Source: Eupeodes corollae (Eukaryota > Arthropoda > Insecta > Diptera > Syrphidae). Taken from it: a stretch of 64,000 nt of DNA. Both the position numbers and the translations under genes were made by a program. Under the pieces are notes generated by a model. That model did no database searches. It was not told where the DNA came from and worked only from the letters and a program-made list of their open reading frames with translations. This document shows positions 55,491-64,000 of this stretch, piece by piece. Location: positions 302,868,485 through 302,932,484 of the forward strand of contig NC_079147.1 of assembly GCF_945859685.1 (NCBI RefSeq), written 5' to 3'. Numbering within the stretch: position 1 is the first letter of the stretch; each line of letters opens with the position of its first letter.

Positions 55491-58400
55491 TTGATTTCAC
55501 TTGTTTTTCTTTCTTAAATTTAACATTTAACTATACAAATACATTTGACCGATTCATTTCGTGAGTAACTGTAAGGTTTTCGAAATAAATTTTAAAAAAA
55601 TATGAAAATAATGTTGAAAACGGACATATTTTAAATTTAATCTTGATTAACAAAAGGTATGTTTTAATTAAAAATCAACACTAATAATAAACCCCAAAAC
55701 GTATTTTTCAAAAACCTTGAAAGGATTTTCAAAACTTCATATTGATCAAGTGAAGATTCATAACATATTTCCAGAAAATCTGTAAGATACTCAAATGATT
55801 TAAACTGTGGGAGACAATACTCTTAACCTCAAAAAACATGGTTTTTGTTAGTCTTTAACTGTACTAAAGAACCATATTTTATAAATCTGATGCCTTATTT
55901 TGCCTACCAGTAAAGTTTATTTAGTAGTTTTGACTAAACAGAAGAGGTGGTTCCGACTTACGGATACAAAAAATTTTGAAATTAAATTTTTATTTTTAGG
56001 ATTTGTCAGTGAACTTCAGTATTAAAAGTGGAATTTTTATTTCTATTTATGGTTACAAAATATTCTCAAATCTACAAAACTTAAATCCTTAAAGCAAAAA
56101 CTTAAAAATGTCTTTATTTTAATGGCTTTTCATCAAAGGCTTACAAACCTTACATATGTGTGTCTTCAAAAAGGGTGATGATATCCTTTTTTTTGTATTT
56201 AATTCTCGAAGTTTCAACTTACCACATTTGATTCCCAATACCTAACGTCTACTCATAAATGTTTCGCACGTATTGGCTTGAAACTATTTACGATTAATGT
56301 GCGCCTAATGTTCAGTGAACTATGAAAAATTAACTGATATCCTTTTTGAAACTATGATGTCTATAAGTAGTTCACATTGTCGTGCGTACGGATATCCTTT
56401 CCTTTATCAAAATAGGCAACGCATGATGACCAAAACATTTCATGGTCCCATCTTTATTAAAAACCATCCAGTTTCCGCTTCATTAAGACATCATCAAATC
56501 GAGCACGTGTCCCTTGTGTCAAGTTCAGTTCAAAAAATGTTATGTATATAAACATCCTCCCTCGCATCACTCGCTCGTCAGAGTCAATTTTCCGATGAAA
56601 TGCATATCATGAGACATGAAATCTTCCATGTCATCACTCAATTCCAAGAGACATCATCCCAAAACGAAAACATCAACCAACAAAGCAGAAAAAAGAAGCT
56701 ATTTTAAATGCAAAAACGAGGGAAAGATCTAACCCTAGAGGCTATAGCATCCAGTTTTAGAGAAGCATTTAAATGCCGGGTTTTTCCCTTAAGGTTCCTT
56801 TTTATTTTTTGGCATTGTTGTTGCCTGTTTGCAATTATTTCGCTTGTGTCTCGTAAGGAGGTAAGGAGGATATACCTAACCTACCTACATCCTACAACAA
56901 TCTCCAGGAATTTTCTTTTCTCTTCATCTTAAACATATTCAAAACCCGAAGAAAAGATGCACAACAACAGGTACACGACTTATTGTTCCTTTTATTTTTT
57001 TGACTTCTCTATTCAAAGATACAAAATTGAGAGAGAAAAAAGGACTTTTTGAAATTCGTCGTAAAGACGTTGAGACCACCAAAAGTGGTTTTTCATTAGC
57101 AACTTTCTTTTCTTCGTCTTGGTCGTCGTCAGTTTTTGTAAATTGTTTCTGTTTCTAAGTCCTTTTGTTTTGTTGTTTTGGGTAACCTTAGTGTGTTTAG
57201 GTAAATTTTGAGGATTATATTGCTCGTGTCAATATAAACATATCTTTTCTTAAATATTTTATTTATTTTTATTTTTTGCACAAAAGGATAAACGTAGGAG
57301 ACAGGACACCCACATAGGGTAAGGTTTGGTTTTTAATAAAAGAACATCGTGCTGTGTTATGAATTTCTTGGATTTTTGTTTGTTTGCAAAACAATTGACA
57401 TCCTGTGAATGATGGTGTTTTTCTCCCAATTTGCACAATAATGTCTTAATGTGTCACTCGAATCTGACATCTGTATATTGGTCAGGTCATAAACCACCCG
57501 TTGATAAGTGTTTATATGACTAGAAAATGTGTCTTAAAATACTTTTGTCAAAAAATCTCAATTAGGTAGCTTGTTTAGGAAATATGCATCTTAAGGACCA
57601 CACCAAATGCTCATTTGAAGTTATTTATGTATTTAGCAGACTTGGTAAAAAATACACTAGAAGAAACATCACCAACATATCTATTCTCCAATTTAACGAA
57701 TTAAACACAAAAAAGGGGAAAAACTAGTTCATATTCAAAACCTTTTAACAAATGACACCAGTTAACCCTTCTCTATGCGCAGAAATTCATCCAATTCTTC
57801 TGAATATCATAATTTTGCTGAGAATGACAAATTGTTTCCATATTTTACTTTGCCACTTAGGGTATCTTCTATACTGGTTAAGTATGCATGTAGCTTAAGA
57901 GAGCTTATACTCTCCCTTAAATTTCAGGAAACAACATAAGTCGTGGTGGAATATTCCACATTATTATGTCACAATTCCGCGCAAAGTGACACATCACTGT
58001 GACAGTTAATTACCTCGCGACCTAAATAACCGCGCAAGCATACACGAAATGCCATCAAATGTCACTTTTGAAAACCCTCAACAACTTGCTTATATTGTGG
58101 GCTATAAAACAATAAAATGGTATTATTTTAGGTGTACGTAGGTTTATCTGTTGTTTAGAGGATTAGAATTCATGATTGAAGGAATAATTATGTTTGTACG
58201 AAATGCTCGTAGAAAGAGAAACACACATCATTCATTATAATAATAATCCTTTTGATGAATATGAGAAATACTGATGTCCTTTAAGTTGAAAATTTTATTT
58301 ATGTACACAAGTTTAGGGTTTTGGTATTTTTGTTTTAAGGGAGAATAGTTTTCTTGATAATTTTGGTCAGTTTGGTAAGTCAGCTTATAAGGAAGAAGTT

Positions 58401-58935
58401 TTGTTATTTTAAGGGTATTTATTGTTCTAACGTCATAAAAAGGATTAATGCATAGGTTAAAGGTTGTAAAGAGAGGATAAGATAACAACAATATTTGACA
58501 ATTTAATACTCAACAACACTTGATAAATAGAAGGGATTCTTTCTGTGAACTGATAGAAAGTGGAAGAAGCCTTCTATAGAAGAATTCTGTATAGTTTATG
58601 CACCTGAAGTAAAAGAGATTAAAAACCACATTCAAAATAAGTTTTAAAAGAAGTAAAATCATTTGAAGATATTATTCGAAAACTAGAAACATAAAAGATT
58701 GTATCATTTTTGGATTATTTATAAAAATTAGATAAGAAAAAAGAACTTTCAGTCATTTAACCGATTTGAATGAAATTTGTGACGAAAAATAAACATTGGT
58801 AAATCAGTTGGAAAGACGTGAGTTATTTTTTGTCAAAAAATAAGAGCTGCGATTTGTATGACTGCATAAATAAGTCATATCAGTTGTAAGGCTTTTCAAA
58901 CTTATCAACACGGAAGCTATTTTTCGCTATGGTAG
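55491..58935. other. no gene recognised; possible regulatory DNA
   Basis: Short ORFs only. TATATAAA at 56545-56552 is followed about 30 bp later by CTCGTCAGAGTC (a possible TATA box and initiator), but no ORF follows. 57950-58060 has TTCCGCGCAAAGTGACACAT and GTTAATTACCTCGCG, compact binding-site-like sequence. The minus ORF at 58228-58491 is low complexity. Confidence 0.3.
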
Positions 58936-58937
58936 TT

Positions 58938-59003
58938 TGGAATAGTTGAAGGTTGTTAGTCACTAGACCCTGGTTTTCTACGAGCTATATTGCCACCAAA
59001 TTA
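58938..59003 (+). mobile_element. tRNA-derived SINE, 3' fragment (copy 6)
   Basis: GAATAGTTGAAGGTTGTTAG through CACTAGACCCTGG to TATATTGCCACC matches only the last 60 bp of the SINE (GAATGGTTGAGAGTTGTAAG... in other copies). The head is absent. Confidence 0.65.
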
Positions 59004-59204
59004 CTCACACTTACTTAAGGTCATGTGAACAAGGACTTCACCCAACACACTTCTCCATTTTAATCGGACCCTAGCAAAATTGTTCCAGTTGCACACTCTA
59101 AGTTCGGTAGAGACCTCACCTTTCACTTGTGATTCGAAGACTTTCCAGGCCGGAGCATTGCTTCCTTCTGCTCTATGTGACCCTGTCATTCCTGTCGTTG
59201 GACT

Positions 59205-59875
59205 TTTATAATTCTAGCTAAGTTTACGCCGCTGTACAGGCCGTAAAAGGTGCTTTCGATCTTGTCATAGTCAATGATATTGTACCGTGTAGCAGGATAG
59301 GGATGACAAAGGTTTTATATAGTCACTCTTTGGTTTACTAATCAATTGCTTTTTTAGTTTAAAGAAACAGCGGTTATCAATTGGAAATCCTTTTGATCTC
59401 AGCGCTGGTGTTGTTTTCTGCATTAATAACTAAGCATAGGTAAACTACTTGAAAGTTACGTCCGTCAATGGTGACGTTTTGACTAAGACTTCGGTGTTTT
59501 AGGTCCTTCCTTGATGATAGCATGTACTTTGCTTTGCCCTCATTAACCACTAAAACCATTTTTGCCCCCTTTTAGTCATTATTCACAAAGTCCCCATTGA
59601 TATCACACTAAGCTCCTCCGATTATATCAATGTCATCAGCATATTCCAATGATTGGACAGATTTTTGAAAGTGTTAACGTGGGAGTTCTTCATTTTTCTT
59701 TCAAGGACGATGTTAAAGCAATCGCATGATAGCCCATCATCTTGTCTAAAGCCTTTTTTGACATCGAAAGGTTCTGTTAAGTTGTTTTCAATTTTTATAG
59801 AGCAATGGGAATTCTCCATGGTCATCCTTTATAGTTGATAGACATGGCTCTATACAGTTCGTCCCTGTAAATGCT
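59205..59875 (-). pseudogene. LINE-H second locus: RT core, minus strand
   Basis: Minus-strand reading from 59830: TMENSHCSIKIENNLTEPF (about 59820-59765), DVKKGFRQDDGLSCDCFNIV, SLEYADDIDIIGG with an intact YADD (59632-59643), MVLVVNEGKAKYMLSSRKD (about 59555-59505), LSQNVTIDGRNFQVV, then NTSAEIKRI to about 59385; a poorer continuation to about 59205. Collinear with 49660-49990 of the first locus (same NVTIG-NFEV and NPRYMLS/AKYMLS blocks). Upstream parts are at 61565-62030 and 62961-63900. Confidence 0.82.
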
Positions 59876-59882
59876 GTAATTT

Positions 59883-61560
59883 TTTTTTTTATAATAAGCC
59901 CACATTTAAGGGGATATTACTACCCTTATTATTAAGAGACACAGTGTGAGCACTAGGAAGAGGAGAGAGACTTTAAAAGGAGATGTCGGTGCACATTGGT
60001 TTTGAATTCCTGAATATTTCAATGACTTGGAAAAACAGAGTGTGGTAAGGCATTCCACATTCGCGTAGTGCGGCTAAGGAACGAATCTCTGTATTTGACA
60101 GTACGGCTGAAGTTGGAGGGTATACTGACGAGCATTCCTAGAAGCGCGAGTATTACGGTTGAATTGTTTAAAGGGAGGAATGCAACTGGCTATTTCACTA
60201 GAGCATAAGCCGTTAAAATAACGGTAAAAAAGGGTCAGACAAGAGACCTTACGACGATGTTCAAGCGAAGTAAATGAACTTATGATGATATTACCACCTA
60301 TCAATTTAAATGCTCTACGTTCAATACTGTCCAAGAGCCCTAAGTAAGTTGCAGGAGCACCAGCCCAGATATCTGAGTTATACTCAAGCTCTGGACGTAT
60401 AGAAGTCTTGTAGATAACAGCCAGATCAGAAGAGGTGAAATATTTCTTGCATCGCCTAAGGAAATCCAAACACCTTGCGAAATTTTCGGCAACATCACGC
60501 ATGTGATCGTTCCACAAGAAGAGATTTTTAGTCTCATTGATGCAAGTGCCATCCATGGATGATGGCAAAGGGGGCTTTAACGATACAAGATAGCGTTGGG
60601 TTTTTGAAGCATTAAATTCCACGGGGTTGCTTATTCCCCATTGTGCAATGCTGTTTAAAGCGGAATTTAATAAGCTTATCATATTTTGTCGTTGCAGCTC
60701 CACATCCGAAGAAGAGAAATGTGAGTCTGAAAACGAATATAAAAAGCTTAGAATACTATCGTCAGCGAAACAATGTATTGGAATAGCAGTTGCCGACAGG
60801 AGATCATTTATACAAATGAGGAAGAGTGTTGGAGATAGAACAGAGCCCTGGGGCACACCAGCATTTATTTTGAAGTTTTCAGACTTGAATCCATCCATTA
60901 CTACTTGTATTGAACGATCCGAAAGGTAATTACTAATCCAATGAAGCAGGGATGCAAACCGAAAGCACGCATTTTCGATAAGAGAGCTTGCTGCCAAACC
61001 CTATCAAATGCTTTTAAAGTTTAAAGTTCAATAATCTTACTTTCTCTAAAGCGATGTAAGGATTCGCTTCACTGTTCGGTGAGATGAACCATGAGATCAC
61101 CAGTGGACCTATTGCTACGAAAGCTGTATTGTCGATCATCAAGAAGCTTTCGATCTTTGAGATATTTCTTGAGCTGATAATTAGTCAGCGTTTTCATGAC
61201 CTTGGAAAGAAGGGACATAAGTGCAATCGGTCGGTAATTAGACGGTGAGGAAGATTTGCTTTTTTGGGGATGGGCTGGACAAATTCAGTTATCCATCCGC
61301 TCGGAACGAGACCTGATTAGTAGAACAGATAAAAAAGCTTACGCAGTGGTTTTGCCAGCGTTAAAGAACTCCTCTACAGAACAATAGTGGGGATACTTTA
61401 AGAACTCTTGCCAGAGTACGAGTGCGAAAAAAGATTGGTCTTATAGAATCATTAACTCGCTCAAGTACAAGTGGTGTCATATCAATCATTGGTAGCGCTG
61501 AATTGGCGGCGAACTGACTAGCAAAGAGATTAGCTTTCTCTAGATATGAGGCCTTGAAAG
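59883..61560 (-). mobile_element. LINE-D copy with intact poly(A) end, inside LINE-H
   Basis: The minus-strand 3' end is CTTATTATAAAAAAAAA (plus strand: T-run at 59880-59891), matching the end of the copy at 21381. It continues 5' through the RT (60074-60997), a degenerate region with AFDRVWQ (about 61010-60985, shifted), then the linker with YKASYLEKANLFASQFAANS (about 61560-61500) at its left limit. On the minus strand the preceding sequence is RTE-like LINE-H (NYRRISLLNIAF), so LINE-D lies in LINE-H. 5'-truncated. Confidence 0.85.
60074..60997 (-). pseudogene. LINE-D ORF2: RT palm to C-terminus
   Basis: The longest clean LINE frame after LINE-A (307 codons). Visible: WISNYLSDRSIQV (about residues 20-32), the loop AGVPQGSVLSP (46-56), the catalytic F-A-D-D (77-80; DNA 60758-60769), VEFNASKTQRYLVS (about 122-135), the LWNDHMRDVA block (about 157), LAVIYKTSIRPELEYNSDIW (about 184-203) and LDSIERRAFKLIGGN (about 214-228). 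The catalytic Asp pair is intact but the first palm motif lies in another frame, so it cannot work. The ATG is not the true start. Confidence 0.87.
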
Positions 61561-61564
61561 CGAT

Positions 61565-62030
61565 GTTAAGAAGACTGATTCTTCTATAATTGGTGAAGTT
61601 TAGAAGGTCTCTTTTTTCAGTATCGGGCAAACAATACTGAGGTTCCACTTATCGGCCATGCTTTCTTCCGGCTACATATTACAGATAAGTTGCTGCTTTT
61701 AAAAACTCTGCATTAAAGCCATCTGCTTCAGCTTAGATATATGCCATTATTACTTTGTCTTAGTGGGGAAGACGGGATTGTTGGATTTCGTCCTTTATAT
61801 TGAACGGATTATCTTGCTTGACGGCGCAATTCGGTTCCTCATCGTCGTCATACAGTCTGCAGAAGTGATTTTTCCATATCCTCAGCATTGTCTGCGGTTC
61901 TAGTATATTTCCACTTTTGTCTTTGAAGCCTTCTGTTCGAGGTTTAAGCAACACTTGCATTGGCAATCACTCTAAAACCCTCCGCATCCAGAACAGTTTA
62001 CCACCAGGTTCCAGAGAAGAGGGGATCGAA
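61565..62030 (-). pseudogene. LINE-H: linker and RT start, minus strand
   Basis: Minus-strand: LPMQVLLKPRTEGFKDKSGN (from about 61966), PQTMLRIWKNHFCRLYDDDE (about 61890-61830), DNPFNIKDEIQQSR (about 61810-61770), a shifted EADGFNAEFLKAATYL (about 61735-61685; the GxDGxxAE block that opens the RT), and EKRDLLNFTNYRRISLLNIA (about 61625-61565). Exactly here LINE-D begins. Confidence 0.82.
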
Positions 62031-62039
62031 AACCACCTT

Positions 62040-62460
62040 ATGGTGTCAATCAATCAGAACAGTTGCCCAGTTTTGAATTAATTATTCAGCTAGTCAGCAT
62101 TTAATGAATAAACTCAACGTTCAGTGAATTTAGGGCAGATTTGTCCACGTTGTCAAGAGCACCTTCGATGCCAAGGAAACCAACCATTGTGAACCCTCTA
62201 TGATGAAGGTAATATGCGATTGTGCGTACTAATTTGTGTACCGTCGTTTCCATCGAGACGTAGACAGAAGACTTGCATCAATACTTGACCTTAAATGCAT
62301 ATTAATAAAATTTTTTAAGGTTTTAAGAAGGGATAGAGATAGGCTTATAGGTCTGTCACTTTCGCTTCTCTTCATGTCAAGGGAATACGAACCAGATATA
62401 GACAGCTGTTAAGAATTGCCTCAAAGATTGGTTTAATTAAGTCTGAGGCTTTTTATAGTT
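62040..62460 (-). pseudogene. LINE-I fragment: R1-like RT segment
   Basis: Minus-strand, shifted frames: RPISLSLLKTLKN (about 62365-62325), VYVSMETTVHKLVRTIAYYL (about 62270-62210), HHRGFTMVGFLGIEGALDNV (about 62205-62145, with the first catalytic Asp replaced by Gly in FLGIEGA, normal form FLDIEGA) and DKSALNSLNVEF (to about 62110). This motif style is that of R1-group LINEs and different from LINE-A to LINE-H. Confidence 0.65.
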
Positions 62461-62499
62461 CGCCTAGTATTATATAGGGCTTTTTCGACTCTTTAAAGT

Positions 62500-62900
62500 T
62501 TGTTGGTCAAATTTGATACGCCCGCTTGAGTAAACAATCAGCTAACACACATACGTTCAAGAAACGCAAGATCGGCCGAAAACATTGCCGCGGTCCGTGA
62601 AAGTGTAAAATAGAACCCGATGCAGTCTATTCCTCATCGTGCACAAGAACTCGGCCTTTTGCACACTTCAACTTGGCGAATTTGACTCTACACCCGTACA
62701 AAACAACTAATTTCTTATGGCCCAAATTGAACCTGGACGACATGTGGTTCTAGTAGGACGGCGCTACGAGCCACACAAACTCCACAACTAGAAAGGTCCT
62801 AGGACCCTTAAAAAAAGAAGGCGTCATCTCAAAAACAGTAAACGGAACCAATTTTGTAATAAATCACTTACAAATGTTTGCACTGATATAATACCGTATC
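62500..62900 (+). pseudogene. mariner-type transposase fragment with internal deletion
   Basis: VKFDTPA then RNARSAENIAAVRESV (about 62505-62605), HRAQELGLLHTST (about 62635-62675), followed directly by QLISYGPN (about 62705-62725), which in the 41.9 kb copy lies several hundred bp further. So the middle of the gene, including the first catalytic Asp, is deleted. Same family as 41940-42830. Confidence 0.75.
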
Positions 62901-62960
62901 TGTTATCTCAATTTATTTTGTATTTTTGAAAAAAAAAAGTTTCCAAAAAGCTTTTTTTTC

Positions 62961-63396
62961 ACCAGACTCTAGGGTGGCCTCAATCTCAATCTGTCTTTGT
63001 TCTCGGTAGCAGTCGCCGTAGTATACATCGCAGTCTTTTAGTTTGCGTTTGCCGGGTCCATCCCATCGCACTTCTTGGATGGCGGTAATATTTGCCTTAC
63101 CAGCAGTTTAGCTCTTCCGCTAATTGTTCGGCTGCACGTGGTCTATTAAGGGACCTAACAGATCCGAAGTTCGTGGTCCTTATTTCGTTTGCGTGGGTTG
63201 TCTACAGTGAATCCGTTCGTATCCGACGCTTATAAAGCTTGTATAACTCCAAGGACGGGGAGCCGGATAAACCACTCCTTACAGGCCTGGGCTCCGAGTA
63301 TGTCGAAGAAGCCCTATAGGTGTTCACTTAGTAGTTCAATCTTACTGGAACTGTAGACGCCACCGTTGATTCCATCTCGGGAATTCCTCCGCTGGC
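62961..63396 (-). repeat. tandem duplication unit 1 (LINE-H endonuclease region)
   Basis: From ACCAGACTCTAGGGTGGCCT to AATTCCTCCGCTGGC. Duplicated at 63408-63846. Minus-strand coding: LAEELNCWQGKYYRH then a SAMGWTRQT...KRLRC frame or, in the alternative frame, ITAIQEVRW-like, DGPGK and KRKLKDCDVYY-like motifs of the exonuclease/endonuclease/phosphatase fold, the enzyme that nicks target DNA for LINE insertion. Unit 1 retains the KLKDC codons that unit 2 lacks. Confidence 0.8.
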
Positions 63397-63407
63397 CCAA
63401 AATTTTT

Positions 63408-63846
63408 ACCAGACTCTAGGGTGGCCTCAATCTCAATCTGTCTTTGTTCTCGGTAGCAGTCGCCGTAGTAGCATTCTTTTTGTGCGTTTGCCCGGTCCAT
63501 CCCATCGCACTCCTTGGATGGCGGTAATATTTGCCTTGCCAGCAGTTTAGCTCTTCCGCTAATTGTTCGGCTGCACGTGGTCTATTAAGGGACCTAACAT
63601 TCCTCGTACAGATCCAAAGTTAGTGGTCCTTATTTCGTTTGCGTGGGTTGTCTACAGTGAATCCGTCCGTATCCGACGCTTGTAAAGCTTGTATAACTCC
63701 AAGGACGGGAAGCCGGATAAACCAATCCTTACAGGCCTTGGCTCCGAGTATGTCGAAGAAGCCCTATAGGTGTTCACTTAGTAGTTCAATCTTACTGGAA
63801 CTGTAGACGCCACCGTTGATTCCATCTCGGGAATTCCTCCGCTGGC
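63408..63846 (-). repeat. tandem duplication unit 2
   Basis: About 95 percent alike by eye to unit 1 over its whole length, with the same ACCAGACTCTAGGG start and CCGCTGGC end. Differences: unit 2 lacks a few bases near 63470 (TAGTAGCATTC for TAGTATACATCGCAGTC) and has an extra TTCCTCGTACA at about 63599. The minus-strand sequence upstream (63850-64000) is the GC-richer 5' leader of the element, cut by the window edge. Confidence 0.85.
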
Positions 63847-64000
63847 GTCTGAATAATTAGGGGTGCCTTAGTGGAAACACCTCTTCCTTACTCTTTCGTA
63901 TGGTGCCCCCAACAACTTTCCAATGGGGTTAGAACCCAATCTGCAGTTGAGGTTCTAGGCACCCGATGTTCACCGCGGGGAGGGGTGAGAAGGAGTTGAT

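Noticed and set aside
62961..63846. Satellite DNA
   Set aside because: Only two units, and they encode part of the LINE-H endonuclease; a local duplication is the simpler reading.
1..64000. LTR retrotransposon, endogenous virus or Polinton
   Set aside because: I saw no protease, integrase or envelope motifs, no LTR pair and no viral polymerase or capsid block on either strand.

Overview
The window looks like AT-rich, TE-dense intergenic DNA from a fly (order Diptera; a brachyceran is my best guess). The transposon protein types (Jockey-like and RTE-like LINEs, mariner/Tc1 transposases, a FLYWCH/Mutator-like element), short fly-sized introns and patches of CA/GAA/TNN simple repeats are what one expects of a fly. 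I see no bacterial-type operon and no intact host protein-coding gene. Almost every long open frame is a piece of a decayed mobile element. Family labels (LINE-A to LINE-I) are used only inside this annotation.

Layout. 0-2.4 kb: a mariner-type transposase fragment, then a Jockey-like LINE (LINE-A). 2.6-3.5 kb: first copy of a complex repeat (Rpt-1). 6.4-9.5 kb: LINE-G remnant, an array of TGACAA motifs, an array of CCCAAA/TTTGGG motifs and a mariner fragment. 11.7-15.7 kb: two degenerate LINEs (B and C), C carrying an inserted tRNA-derived SINE. 17-17.8 kb: an array of GGTTCCACAA motifs. 19.6-23.3 kb: LINE-A (minus), two oppositely oriented LINE-D pieces and a mariner fragment. 25.9-28.1 kb: LINE-D (minus) interrupted by LINE-E with a 14-bp target duplication. 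31.1-34.56 kb: a large foldback-like element with ~770-bp inverted arms built from GGGACTTATTTCG-type motifs, a loop with FLYWCH and Mutator-like (MULE) transposase remnants and a RING-like ORF; it sits inside a second copy of Rpt-1. 35-36 and 40.7-41.8 kb: two inverted Tc1-like remnants. 41.9-43.1 kb: mariner and SINE. 45.7-48.1 kb: a Harbinger-type MITE, SINEs and a mariner split by a SINE tandem pair. 49.1-53.8 kb: an RTE-like LINE (H) split by LINE-F, then a Tc1-like transposase relic. 53.9-55.5 kb: third copy of Rpt-1. 59.2-64 kb: LINE-H again, interrupted by LINE-D, LINE-I and mariner pieces, with a ~447-bp tandem duplication of its endonuclease-coding 5' part.

No gene set works together as a host pathway. 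What the window records is layered transposition: a relative order of insertion can be read from nesting. The most unusual object is the foldback/MULE element at 31-34.5 kb. Non-TE stretches (about 3.5-6.3, 9.5-11.7, 23.4-25.3, 28.2-30.6, 36-40.7, 43.1-45.7, 55.5-58.9 kb) hold no convincing exon; some look like regulatory DNA, with clustered homeodomain-type TAATTG sites.
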